64,000 bases of DNA from Nocardioides psychrotolerans (GCF_900113685.1 NZ_FOQG01000004.1:110479-174478); one strand, 5' to 3'; shown: positions 7,188-14,402, counted from the stretch's first letter. Notes: generated from the letters alone by a model not told the origin. Numbers and translations are program-made.

Positions 7188-7928
7188 ATGAGGCCGAACG
7201 AGATCGCTTTGTTTGCAGAGCAGTCGACCGACCCTGACGAACTACGCGAGTTGTCGACGAGCAGATTTACGGCGGTGAGAACGGCTGTTGCGAGGAACGT
7301 GTGCACACCGGACGACGTGCTCGAACTGCTCGTGGAGGACCGGCATCACCTTCCCCGATACGGGGTTGCAGAGAACCCCAAACCTTCGGCACTGGAAGTG
7401 GCGTTAGGTGCTGCGAACAGTTCGGTGCGAGTGGCCGTCACGAGACGTCAAGACCTCACCCCTGAAGTGGTGGAACGTCTCATTCAGGACCCAGAGCGGC
7501 ACGTGCGCACGAACCTGGCCCTATTGACTCGTAACGAAAAAGTCCTCCGAACGCTTGCACTCGACCCAGATAATCAGGTCCGTAGCGTCCTTCCGAGGGT
7601 TGCGCTTACTCCTGACGATGTCATCGAGGCTCTGTCGCACGACTCCGACCGTATGGTGCGCTGCTCTGTGGCCACGTCGTACAGAGCGTCGGAAGAACAA
7701 CTGCAACGGCTGCTTCGAGACAAGTCAGCGACTGTCCGCGACTGCGTCGTCCGCTGGTATAGCCGTCGTTCTGACGTGCTAGAGGCGCTTGAGAACGACC
7801 CCGACCCTCACATCGCCCGTTTTGTTGCAACGGTTCGCGATGGACGCGCCAAGCATGGAGTGTCTGACACCGTGGTGACGGATGCGTTAGCGCGTCACCG
7901 TCATCGGTCCATCGCTCGGCTAATGTAG
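7188..7928 (+). CDS. helical-repeat (HEAT / leucine-rich-variant type) protein
   Basis: 246 residues made almost wholly of repeats of about 24 residues with the pattern (V/D)xxVRxxVAxxxxxPxxVLxxLxxD, e.g. AVRTAVARN, SVRVAVTRR, HVRTNLALL, QVRSVLPRV, MVRCSVATS, TVRDCVVRW. This fits the LRV/HEAT-like solenoids used for protein binding. There is no signal peptide or catalytic domain. ATG at 7188 is the only sensible start. A hairpin array begins 10 bp after the stop. Such proteins occur in many stress or conflict contexts; no specific role can be assigned. Confidence 0.75.
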   Translation: MRPNEIALFAEQSTDPDELRELSTSRFTAVRTAVARNVCTPDDVLELLVEDRHHLPRYGVAENPKPSALEVALGAANSSVRVAVTRRQDLTPEVVERLIQDPERHVRTNLALLTRNEKVLRTLALDPDNQVRSVLPRVALTPDDVIEALSHDSDRMVRCSVATSYRASEEQLQRLLRDKSATVRDCVVRWYSRRSDVLEALENDPDPHIARFVATVRDGRAKHGVSDTVVTDALARHRHRSIARLM

Positions 7929-7937
7929 ACGTCCGCT

Positions 7938-8007
7938 CTTGCCGCGTAGCGTGCGCTCGAAGACGCACGCTTCTTGCCGCGTAGCGTGCGCTCGAAGACG
8001 CACGCTT
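7938..8007 (+). repeat. two tandem hairpin units, 35-bp variant
   Basis: Units 7938-7972 and 7973-8007 carry the same hairpin with one extra T (CTTGCCGCG instead of CTGCCGCG). The extra base is shared by both units, so the variant arose before duplication. Confidence 0.9.
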
Positions 8008-8043
8008 CTTGCCGCACTGCGGGCTCCTGTGCCGATGAGCGGG
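8008..8043 (+). repeat. palindromic intergenic site e
   Basis: CTTGCCGCACTGCGGGCTCC followed by TGTGCCGATGAGCGGG, the conserved right end. It lies between the convergent stops of the genes at 7928 and 8047. Confidence 0.65.
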
Positions 8044-8046
8044 CGG

Positions 8047-8283
8047 TCAGTCAGTAGGGGTTAGGCGCGTTCGCGCTTCTGATACGAGCCGCGAGTAATC
8101 CGGGCCGAACGGTTCGACCAGCACCCTCTCTATAAGTGCCGAGACGGCCCACAAGGCAATTTGCTCAGCCTCGTTTTGGGGAGGCGTCACCTGCTCGTCG
8201 TCCTCCCAGCGATGCAGGAGGTCGAAGAGAACCAACGCCTCGTCGGAGGTCATTGAGATGCTCACTTCGCCACCGTCCGTCAT
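8047..8283 (-). CDS. small hypothetical protein
   Basis: 78 residues from ATG at 8283 (MTDGGEVSISMTSDEALVLFDLL...), or 81 from ATG at 8292. The frame is open further upstream only through the hairpin unit at 8313-8346. It is acidic and helical (LHRWEDDEQ, EQIALWAVSALIERVLVEPF) with no membrane segment. I do not recognise the family. The stop abuts a palindromic site, the gene-then-site order seen with its neighbours, here on the minus strand. Confidence 0.6.
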   Translation of the reverse strand: MTDGGEVSISMTSDEALVLFDLLHRWEDDEQVTPPQNEAEQIALWAVSALIERVLVEPFGPDYSRLVSEARTRLTPTD

Positions 8284-8312
8284 GCCCGGCATCCTGCCGG
8301 AACCACCCGACT

Positions 8313-8346
8313 CTGCCGCGTAGCGTGCGCTCGAAGACGCACGCTT
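8313..8346 (+). repeat. single 34-bp hairpin unit
   Basis: One copy identical to the 34-bp units of the arrays at 6885 and 10401, preceded by CACCCGACT. It shows that the unit can occur singly inside a palindromic site. Confidence 0.9.
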
Positions 8347-8384
8347 CTGCCGCGAGTAGTGCGCGGTCATGTCGATGAGCGGAT
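8347..8384 (+). repeat. palindromic intergenic site d
   Basis: CTGCCGCG-AGTAGTG-CGCGGTC followed by ATGTCGATGAGCGGAT, a clear example of nested inner (CCGCG/CGCGG) and outer repeats. Confidence 0.65.
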
Positions 8385-8413
8385 GGGTCCCCGAACCGTG
8401 ACAGGCTGGCCGT

Positions 8414-8848
8414 GTGATGAATGTTTTGCGCTTTGTAGTCGTTGCCGTTGAGAGCGGCGCGAAGGCGCTCGTCCCGGCGATTGACGGCCAGTCGCTCATC
8501 GAACTCGTGGCTGTGTTCGAGGCGCAGCGAGGCTACGAGCCATCGGGCGGCTACGCCGGAATCATCCCCGCGCACTTCAACTTCGGCGACCTACGGCTCT
8601 ACTACGAGGCACGCGAGGAACGCCAGTGGCCCAGCCCCCATCACGCCTGGCTGCTTGGCTGCGACTGTGGCGAGGTTGGATGCTGGCCGCTGACAGCGCG
8701 CATCGCGATAACTGCTACCGAGGTCACCTGGTCAGACTTCGGGCAAGAGCACCGGCCTGACTGGGACTTCCAGGGCTTTGGGCCCTTCGCGTTCGAGCGC
8801 GAGCAGTACGCGACCGCCGTATCGAGTGCCGTCGAGGCACTCGGCTGA
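8414..8848 (+). CDS. conserved-looking hypothetical protein with CxCx4C motif
   Basis: 144 residues from GTG at 8414 (or the next-codon ATG). A central LLGCDCGEVGCWPL gives C-x-C-x4-C, a possible metal site, followed by a Trp/Phe-rich strand region (VTWSDFGQEH... DWDFQGFGPFAFEREQY). I have the impression of a widespread actinobacterial family of unknown function, but cannot name it. There is no signal peptide. It is a lone plus-strand gene between two palindromic sites. Confidence 0.7.
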   Translation: MMNVLRFVVVAVESGAKALVPAIDGQSLIELVAVFEAQRGYEPSGGYAGIIPAHFNFGDLRLYYEAREERQWPSPHHAWLLGCDCGEVGCWPLTARIAITATEVTWSDFGQEHRPDWDFQGFGPFAFEREQYATAVSSAVEALG

Positions 8849-8890
8849 ACGCACTCATCTGCCGCGAAGTGGACTGGTTAAGCGGATGTA
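8849..8890 (+). repeat. degenerate palindromic site k
   Basis: ACGCACTCATCTGCCGCG begins at the stop codon of the gene at 8848 and is followed by AAGCGGATG. It is a diverged member of the family. Confidence 0.4.
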
Positions 8891-9054
8891 CCGCAGTTGG
8901 ACATGCGCCACCGGCTGAACCGCCCGCTCATGCTTGATGAGCGCGTGTTGCGCACGGATGGGACGGGCTGCACGCTCGGTGGCTTGCAGCGTCCTCGTGA
9001 TGGTTCCGCTCGCGGTGCCGCCGCGCCTGGGATGGTGCGGCTAACGTCTCGGAC

Positions 9055-9837
9055 GTGACGTTAAACCATGTTCGACGCGGAAGCGGCAGCCCGCTGTTGC
9101 TAGTGCACGGTCTGGGCGCAGGGTGGCATTCCTGGGCCCCGATTCTCGACGGACTGGCCGAGCACCGAGAAGTCATTGCTGTCGACCTACCAGGGTTCGG
9201 TGACACTCCGTCCTTGACCGGTGAGGTCTCGATCGCCGCCCTGACCGATTCTGTCGCGGACTTCATCCGCGAACAGGGGCTGAACGGGGTTTCCACCGTC
9301 GGCCAGTCAATGGGCGGGCGAATTGTGCTGGAGCTAGCGCGGCGTGGTGTCGGCGGCGACACCGTGGCGCTGGACCCGGGAGGGTTCTGGAGCGACCGCG
9401 AGCGCTTGGTCTTCGGCGCCACGCTGCGGCCTTCGATCGCACTGGTCCGAGTGCTGCGCGGCATGCTGCCAACACTTCTCGGCAGCTCGGTAGGACGGAC
9501 TTTGCTGTTGGCGCAGTTGTCGGCGAGGCCCTGGGCGCTGTCGCGAGAGACCGTGCTGCCGGATGTGCGAGGGCTGGCCGACTCCCCGGCGACAATCGCC
9601 GCACTGAACGCCCTGACCAAGGGGCCCAAGCAACAGGGCGCTCCGGCCGGGACCGTACCCGGTCGGGTCACGATCGGGTGGGGGCGTCGCGACCTGGTCA
9701 CCGTGCCGAGACAGGCCACACGCGCCACGGAGCTGTACCCCGACGCGGTGCTGCACTGGTTCGAGCGGTGCGGTCACTTCCCACAATGGGACGCACCGCT
9801 CGAAGCGACCCGACTGATCCTCGACAGCACCGACTGA
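9055..9837 (+). CDS. alpha/beta hydrolase
   Basis: 260 residues from GTG at 9055. It shows the alpha/beta hydrolase order: oxyanion loop LLLVHGLGAG (about residues 14-23), VDLPGFGDT, nucleophile elbow GQSMGG (Ser near residue 84), acid GRRDLVTV near residue 218 and catalytic His in CGHFPQWD near residue 242. The triad is complete, so an active esterase, lipase or C-C hydrolase is likely; the substrate is unknown. There is no signal peptide, so it is cytoplasmic. A palindromic site lies about 100 bp downstream. Confidence 0.88.
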   Translation: MTLNHVRRGSGSPLLLVHGLGAGWHSWAPILDGLAEHREVIAVDLPGFGDTPSLTGEVSIAALTDSVADFIREQGLNGVSTVGQSMGGRIVLELARRGVGGDTVALDPGGFWSDRERLVFGATLRPSIALVRVLRGMLPTLLGSSVGRTLLLAQLSARPWALSRETVLPDVRGLADSPATIAALNALTKGPKQQGAPAGTVPGRVTIGWGRRDLVTVPRQATRATELYPDAVLHWFERCGHFPQWDAPLEATRLILDSTD

Positions 9838-9936
9838 TTGTCGCTCGCCCAACCGACGAGAGCACCCATCGCCGTAGGCGGAGTCGCGTGCAGGCGCGCC
9901 GACAATGTGCCGTGTTGTCACAGGCCCCATTGGACG

Positions 9937-9980
9937 CCCGACTCTGCCGCGAGTCGTGCTCGGTCGTGCCGATGAGCGGA
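9937..9980 (+). repeat. palindromic intergenic site a, best-preserved member
   Basis: CCCGACTCTGCCGCG, a 14-bp centre (AGTCGTGCTCGGTC) and GTGCCGATGAGCGGA. Both conserved ends are present without hairpin units. Compared with the site at 4133 the centre looks like an insert at the shared TGCCG. Confidence 0.7.
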
Positions 9981-10006
9981 CAAGTCGCGCGGGTAGCATC
10001 GTCCGC

Positions 10007-10198
10007 ATGACGAAACCCATTGCGTGGACGCTATTCGGCTTCGTCGCCGTTGTGGTCGTAGGTACCTTTGCGCTCGGGCTCGACGGTGGGCACGACCCTG
10101 CCGGGTGGACCACTTTGACCGCGCTGGTCGTGTTCTCAGCCTTCGCAGTGTTTCGCAGGCTGGTCAGGGGGCGCGACGAGCCTGGTGGCGACGCCTGA
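10007..10198 (+). CDS. small membrane protein
   Basis: 63 residues from ATG at 10007. Two hydrophobic stretches (about residues 6-24 WTLFGFVAVVVVGTFALGL and 33-50 GWTTLTALVVFSAFAVF) with a basic turn RRLVRGR at the C-terminus suggest a two-helix integral membrane protein. There is no known domain. It starts 27 bp after a palindromic site and is followed by another, so it looks like a one-gene unit. Confidence 0.55.
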   Translation: MTKPIAWTLFGFVAVVVVGTFALGLDGGHDPAGWTTLTALVVFSAFAVFRRLVRGRDEPGGDA

Positions 10199-10366
10199 CA
10201 AGAGGCCAGTGGCTGAGGGCAGACCATCGCACTCTCATGCCGCGTAGAGGTCGGCGGACAGGCGGGGTCTACTTCCCAGTACTTCTCCCACCCTGCGGTG
10301 GAACCCGTCTCTGTCTCTTACCTGCTGGGATGGCCGGTGGCTCAGTCTAGGGACAATCGTCCGCTC
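10199..10366 (+). repeat. degenerate palindromic site and spacer before array
   Basis: No gene is seen. CATCGCACTCTCATGCCGCGTAG at about 10224-10246 followed by GTCGGCGGACAG is a weak family member; ATCGTCCGCTC at 10356-10366 is the left end leading into the next array. Confidence 0.4.
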
Positions 10367-10536
10367 ATGCCGCGTAGCGTGCGCTCGAAGACGCACGCTT
10401 CTGCCGCGTAGCGTGCGCTCGAAGACGCACGCTTCTGCCGCGTAGCGTGCGCTCGAAGACGCACGCTTCTGCCGCGTAGCGTGCGCTCGAAGACGCACGC
10501 TTCTGCCGCGTAGCGTGCGCTCGAAGACGCACGCTT
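10367..10536 (+). repeat. five tandem 34-bp hairpin units
   Basis: Units start at 10367, 10401, 10435, 10469 and 10503. The first differs only in its first base (ATGCCG instead of CTGCCG); the others match the array at 6885-7054 base for base, 3.3 kb away. Such identity points to recent expansion or gene-conversion-like homogenisation. CTGCCGCGACCCGAGCGGTAG follows. Confidence 0.95.
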
Positions 10537-10625
10537 CTGCCGCGACCCGAGCGGTAGTCGATGCGCGAACGTCCGGCAGCCGCTGCTTCACGTAACTCCC
10601 GAGCCCTTCACGCCGTTAGGGGGTC

Positions 10626-11219
10626 GTGATCGACATCTCCTCCTCGCCGGGCGGCGCTTCTCGGCCGCGCGAGTCCCGGGCAGGGACGCCGGTCGCACGT
10701 TGGCGCACAGTCCTTGCCGCCGCAACGACGCTCACCCTCGTGATCGCGCTGAGTGTGCTCGCCTGGGTCTGGCGTCATCCGCACGCCTTCGCTGACGCAG
10801 ACGGCAGCATCGGCCAGGTCGCCCGAGCGTGGCCAGTGGGCAAGTCGATCTATGTGGGAGTCACGTACGGCGACCCCAAGGGCACCATCACCCTTGAGGA
10901 CGCCGAGCCGGTCGTCGAACGCAACAGCGCGCGAGCCGAGATCAAGCACTTCATCTGCATCCCCGTGCGGCCCGGCGGCGGCAGCATCGGCTCCGTAGAC
11001 GAAGCGGGGGCCGAGGAGCACTGCGCCACGTTGGAGCCTGTCGATGGCACACCGATCACCTGGGAGTCCAGTGAGAACCCTCAGGTCCTCATGCGGATCA
11101 CGCCCACCACCGAGGGCGTGATCGAGGTCCCGAGTTCCGAACTCACGTACCGGGAGGGCTGGCGCGTCGGCAGCCAGCGGGTCGGCGACGGCATCCGCCT
11201 TCGAGCACTCCTAGGGTAG
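10626..11219 (+). CDS. membrane-anchored hypothetical protein
   Basis: 197 residues from GTG at 10626. One transmembrane segment at about residues 27-49 (TVLAAATTLTLVIALSVLAWVW) follows a basic, Pro/Ser-rich N-terminus, leaving an extracytoplasmic domain of about 145 residues with two Cys (HFICIPVRP, EEHCATLEP). It is rich in beta-type sequence and ends with RLRALLG. No known domain is recognised. The palindromic site starts 10 bp after its stop. Confidence 0.6.
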   Translation: MIDISSSPGGASRPRESRAGTPVARWRTVLAAATTLTLVIALSVLAWVWRHPHAFADADGSIGQVARAWPVGKSIYVGVTYGDPKGTITLEDAEPVVERNSARAEIKHFICIPVRPGGGSIGSVDEAGAEEHCATLEPVDGTPITWESSENPQVLMRITPTTEGVIEVPSSELTYREGWRVGSQRVGDGIRLRALLG

Positions 11220-11228
11220 GAGACACCA

Positions 11229-11300
11229 TCCGCTCTTGCCGCCCAGCGGGCTCCGCACGACCATGCCGCACTGCGGGCGGAGCCCGACCATGCCGCATGT
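11229..11300 (+). repeat. palindromic intergenic site g
   Basis: ATCCGCTCTTGCCGCC, GGGCTCCGCACGACC, ATGCCGCACTGCGGGC, GGAGCCCGACCATGCCGCA. The GGGCTCCGC and GCGGAGCCC parts form an internal inverted repeat. It starts 10 bp after the stop at 11219 and closely matches the minus-strand site at 55-92. Confidence 0.65.
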
Positions 11301-11662
11301 GGCAGTGCGGCGAGCACGTGGCGGAAGCCCCGACATCCCCCGCTGAGAAGTGAGCTTCCTCGGACCCGGCCCGGCTCGAACGGGCAGCCACCCTCGCCAG
11401 CAGCGGGCAGGACGCACCCTTACCGGGTAGGCACGCCTTGGGCGGGTTCATCAGAGTGTGTAGTTGTGTGCCGTGATGCAGGACCTGGGCGGCGGTCTCG
11501 CGACCGGCCACCCAGGCAACCCCTGCCGATGTGGTCGGACCACTGTTTACGGATCACGGTCGCCACACAGGATCGAAACCTGCCGTAGCCCGTCCGCCCC
11601 AGGGGCGAGGCGAGACCAGCAGGCTACCTCGGCACAAGTGGACTTGGCACCTGCAATATGTA

Positions 11663-11700
11663 CGACTCTGCCGCGACCGGCGCGGTCCTGCCGATGAGCG
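11663..11700 (+). repeat. palindromic intergenic site b
   Basis: CGACTCTGCCGCGACCGG followed by CGCGGTCCTGCCGATGAGCG. Both ends and the nested GACCG/CGGTC palindrome are intact, with no hairpin units. Confidence 0.65.
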
Positions 11701-11723
11701 TGCGTTCCTGGCGCACGGACCGA

Positions 11724-11753
11724 CTGCCGCGCAGGGGGCGGCCTGCGCGGCAG
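11724..11753 (+). repeat. 12-bp perfect inverted repeat upstream of RTX-like gene
   Basis: CTGCCGCGCAGG (11724-11735), 6-bp loop, CCTGCGCGGCAG (11742-11753). It contains the TGCCGCG word of the site family. It lies 64 bp before the next gene start and could be a terminator, an operator or a degenerate site. Confidence 0.6.
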
Positions 11754-11816
11754 AGGGCGGCCTGCGTTCAGCCGGGTGGGCCGAGTCGTAGGCGACCCTC
11801 TCCGTAGGCTGTGCTC

Positions 11817-13286
11817 ATGACACTTCAACCGCTGCGACTCCTGCTCGGTACCACTGTCTTGATCGGCTGTGGGGCGACTGCCGTGCATGCGTCTACGGCG
11901 GTCGCCATTCCTGTTGTCGACCGGGCAGCCGCCAGCCAAGCGTGTCAGGGCAAGCCCGTCACCATCCTGGGAGCCAACCGCGCCAGGGGCGAGATCCAGG
12001 GCACGGTGCGGGACGACGTGATCATCAGCGACGGCGCCCGCTCCGTGCATGCACGGGGCGGAAACGACACTATCTGTCTCACCGGCTCGGTCGGGGCGGG
12101 CACTGTTCTCGTCGACGCAGGCCCAGGTACGGATGTGATTCTCAACCGTCTCAGCGGGCGCAGCGCGACTCAAGTCCGACTCGGTGCAGGAGCCGACCGC
12201 TACGTCGGCGGAGACCGACGCGACTACGTCCTGACCGGGGCCGACATTGAGCGTGACCGGGTGTGGACCGGGCCGGGTCAGGACCAGGTTGTCGCCCGAG
12301 GCGAGGACGACGTCGATCTGGGCGCCGGTCCGGACGAGGTCGACCTCGCGGCGACCAGCGCGGAGCAACGCCTCGTCGGGGGCGCTGGCGCCGACGCATT
12401 GAGGTTCGGGTCCGGTGCGGACGCTGCTGGCTGGCAGGTCGACAACACGACGCAGCGCGCCACCCGCGACGGCGCCACCATGCTGCGCTGGACCTCTTTC
12501 ACGCAGTTCCGATTCCCGCGCCAGGACCTCGCATCCTTCACTGGCGGGCCAGCAGATGACGTGGTCGAGGCTCGCTCTATTGGCACAGCGGTCACAGGCG
12601 CCGGCGACGACGCCGTGATCGCAGGCGGAGTGGGTTCGGTGGATGTGGGGGCCGGCAACGACCGCGTCATCGCATCACGTGTTCGGGACCGGCTGGTGCT
12701 CGGTGCCGGCGACGATCGCCTGGAACTCAGCGTCGAGCCCAACGGCGGACTGCCGATCTACGACGGTGGGCCCGGTCTCGACCTCTTCAGTCCGCGCATC
12801 GACGTCCCGCCGTCCACGACATTCCCCCAGGAGATCCGTGGCGACCTGGTGACCCAGGACATCACTTTTCCGGGGTCCGACGTGCCAGCCATCAAGCTCG
12901 CCGCCATAGAGGGCCTGCACCTTTACGGATTCCGGGTCACCCTCGTCGGCGACCAGCAGCGCAACCACCTGGCGGCCGACGGCTGCCACATCACGATCAC
13001 CGGGGCGGAGGGCGACGACTTGCTGCACACGGCCCTCGACCCCTTCCAGGACTTCCCCTGCGACGAGCAAACGGCGCCTACGCGCGAGATGAGGGGCGGG
13101 GCGGGCGATGACGTGCTCCGCGGCGACATCTACCGCGACGTGCTCTTCGGGGGCAGCGGCAACGACCTGCTGCGCGGCGGGGAGTTCAACGACACGCTCG
13201 TCGGAGGCCCCGGACGCGACGAAGCCCGAGGAGAGTCTGGACGCGACACCTGCCGCGCCGAGGTCCGGCGCGGCTGCGAGAAGTAG
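11817..13286 (+). CDS. secreted RTX-like calcium-binding repeat protein
   Basis: About 489 residues from ATG at 11817 (GTG at 11811 also possible). An N-terminal signal peptide (LLLGTTVLIGCGATAVHAS) is followed by many Gly/Asp-rich nonapeptide-like repeats: ARGGNDTICL, LGAGADRYVGG, LGAGPDEVDL, VGGAGADALRFGSGADA, GAGDDAVIAGG, VGAGNDRVIA, LGAGDDRLEL, and near the C-terminus GGAGDDVLRGD, GGSGNDLLRGG, GGPGRDEARGE. These are hemolysin-type Ca-binding beta-roll motifs. No enzymatic domain is seen. In Gram-positive bacteria such proteins are usually exported by Sec and of unknown role. A region with few repeats (about residues 320-410) may be a separate fold. Confidence 0.8.
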   Translation: MTLQPLRLLLGTTVLIGCGATAVHASTAVAIPVVDRAAASQACQGKPVTILGANRARGEIQGTVRDDVIISDGARSVHARGGNDTICLTGSVGAGTVLVDAGPGTDVILNRLSGRSATQVRLGAGADRYVGGDRRDYVLTGADIERDRVWTGPGQDQVVARGEDDVDLGAGPDEVDLAATSAEQRLVGGAGADALRFGSGADAAGWQVDNTTQRATRDGATMLRWTSFTQFRFPRQDLASFTGGPADDVVEARSIGTAVTGAGDDAVIAGGVGSVDVGAGNDRVIASRVRDRLVLGAGDDRLELSVEPNGGLPIYDGGPGLDLFSPRIDVPPSTTFPQEIRGDLVTQDITFPGSDVPAIKLAAIEGLHLYGFRVTLVGDQQRNHLAADGCHITITGAEGDDLLHTALDPFQDFPCDEQTAPTREMRGGAGDDVLRGDIYRDVLFGGSGNDLLRGGEFNDTLVGGPGRDEARGESGRDTCRAEVRRGCEK

Positions 13287-13416
13287 GAGCTTCAAACCCT
13301 CCGCGCCTTGATGTCTACACAGACGTACATGTCCTCGGCTGACGTCGCGCGCGAAGTGGCACGCTCCTACCGCGAAGCGTGCGCCGAAGTTTCGAGATTC
13401 GGTCACACTGGCTCGC

Positions 13417-14166
13417 ATGACCCTGTCAATCGCAGGAGTAGTCACGGCCGTTGCGGCCTTGTCCTGCGCCGGTCTCTCGCTGGCAGCATGCGCCTCCACG
13501 CCGCAGACCGTGCGCTCCGGCCCTCCAGTGGTCGCACAGCAGACGGACCGTCCCGGTGAGTTGGCGTCATTCACGGTCGAGCGCCTACTCACCCGACGAC
13601 ACGAACTGGTGGTGCGAACGCGCGGCAGTTCCACATGTCCTTGGCGCGTCACGGACGTGCTGGCGACCAATGACGGTCGAGCACTGACAGTCACGCTGAG
13701 CAACGCTCAGAACACCGCCAAGCCTCTCTGCACCGATGACCTACGTGAACACCGGGAAGCAATTCCCCTGCCAGTCGGCGTGCAGTTAGAACAGGTGACG
13801 GAGGTTCGGAAGCTTGACACCCAGGGGGCTTCTCACACATCCCTGGTGAGGGACGTGGGACCTGAGTCGCTACCCAATAAGCCGTTCGTTCTGGACTGTG
13901 CGCCTGGGGAGAACGGCAGCAGCATGACCTACGAGTACTGGTTGGAGGGCCCCAGATTGGTCGACACACCTGAGCAAGTCGCTGGACGTGTGCTTGCGGC
14001 GCATCCCACCTGGCAGGTCGTCTCGGAGGAGACTCGGATAGGGGCGGACGTAGCCGTCTTTGACGAAGTAGGTGACGTCAAGGGCATCCTGCTCAGCCAA
14101 GAACAAGAGGAAGGATGGTTTCTCTCAGCAGAGAGTCACTGCGTGAACACTGACCTCTACCGCTGA
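13417..14166 (+). CDS. hypothetical lipoprotein
   Basis: 249 residues from ATG at 13417. A short basic-poor n-region, a hydrophobic core and a lipobox LAAC give a lipid-anchored Cys near residue 25, followed by a Ser/Pro/Gln-rich linker. The mature domain has five Cys and no recognised fold. A TPEQVAGRVLAAHPTWQVV segment suggests a mixed alpha/beta domain. A palindromic site starts 22 bp after the stop. The region just upstream (13360-13390) has a weak family member (CTCCTACCGCGAAGCGTGCG). Confidence 0.65.
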   Translation: MTLSIAGVVTAVAALSCAGLSLAACASTPQTVRSGPPVVAQQTDRPGELASFTVERLLTRRHELVVRTRGSSTCPWRVTDVLATNDGRALTVTLSNAQNTAKPLCTDDLREHREAIPLPVGVQLEQVTEVRKLDTQGASHTSLVRDVGPESLPNKPFVLDCAPGENGSSMTYEYWLEGPRLVDTPEQVAGRVLAAHPTWQVVSEETRIGADVAVFDEVGDVKGILLSQEQEEGWFLSAESHCVNTDLYR

Positions 14167-14402
14167 CGCGTCCTCACGGGCAGGAGACATCCGCTTCTGC
14201 CGCGACCTGCGCGGTCGTAGCCGATGAGCAGACTTACCAAAGCCTCGCGTAGTCGGTGGCCTAAGGAGTACACCGGCAAGAAGAAGGCCCAGGCGAGGTT
14301 AGACATCTCGACCGCGGCGAACCGAACAACCCGATCCGGCGCGTGGATGTCCCAAACATCCACGTCGTGGCGGTGCGACGGGTATGACGGATGGGCGGCC
14401 AC
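14157..14402 (-). CDS. possible small hypothetical protein
   Basis: 81 codons from an ATG at 14402. The first 60 residues (DVDVWDIHAPDRVVRF..., NLAWAFFLPVYSLGHRLREAL) look protein-like, but the last 15 run through the palindromic site at 14189-14230, so the true 3' end is uncertain. No family is recognised. It could equally be a fragment. Confidence 0.3.
   Translation of the reverse strand: MAAHPSYPSHRHDVDVWDIHAPDRVVRFAAVEMSNLAWAFFLPVYSLGHRLREALVSLLIGYDRAGRGRSGCLLPVRTRQR
14189..14230 (+). repeat. palindromic intergenic site l
   Basis: ATCCGCTTCTGCCGCG, ACCTG, CGCGGTCGTAGCCGATGAGC. It has both the outer (ATCCGCT / GATGAGC) and inner (CCGCG / CGCGG) dyads. It is the last clear member of the family in the window. 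Confidence 0.65.

Larger units (their letters stand above)
11220..11816 (+). other. 597-bp non-coding stretch with three palindromic sites
   Basis: No convincing gene. It contains the sites at 11229-11300, 11663-11700 and 11724-11753. Between them (11310-11660) two tRNA T-arm-like hairpins can be read on the minus strand, but no complete tRNA can be folded around them. The middle part may be a decayed unit. Confidence 0.5.

Noticed and set aside
6856..7306. Long minus-strand open frames through the hairpin array (ERTLRGRSVRLRAHATRQKRASS type)
   Set aside because: 34 bp is not a multiple of three, so three units give a 34-codon period that happens to lack stops; the translation is just the repeat in successive frames, without ribosome sites.
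11363..11451. Possible 89-nt tRNA on the minus strand
   Set aside because: Perfect T-arm and near-complete acceptor stem, but no D arm or anticodon stem with T33; kept only as an observation.
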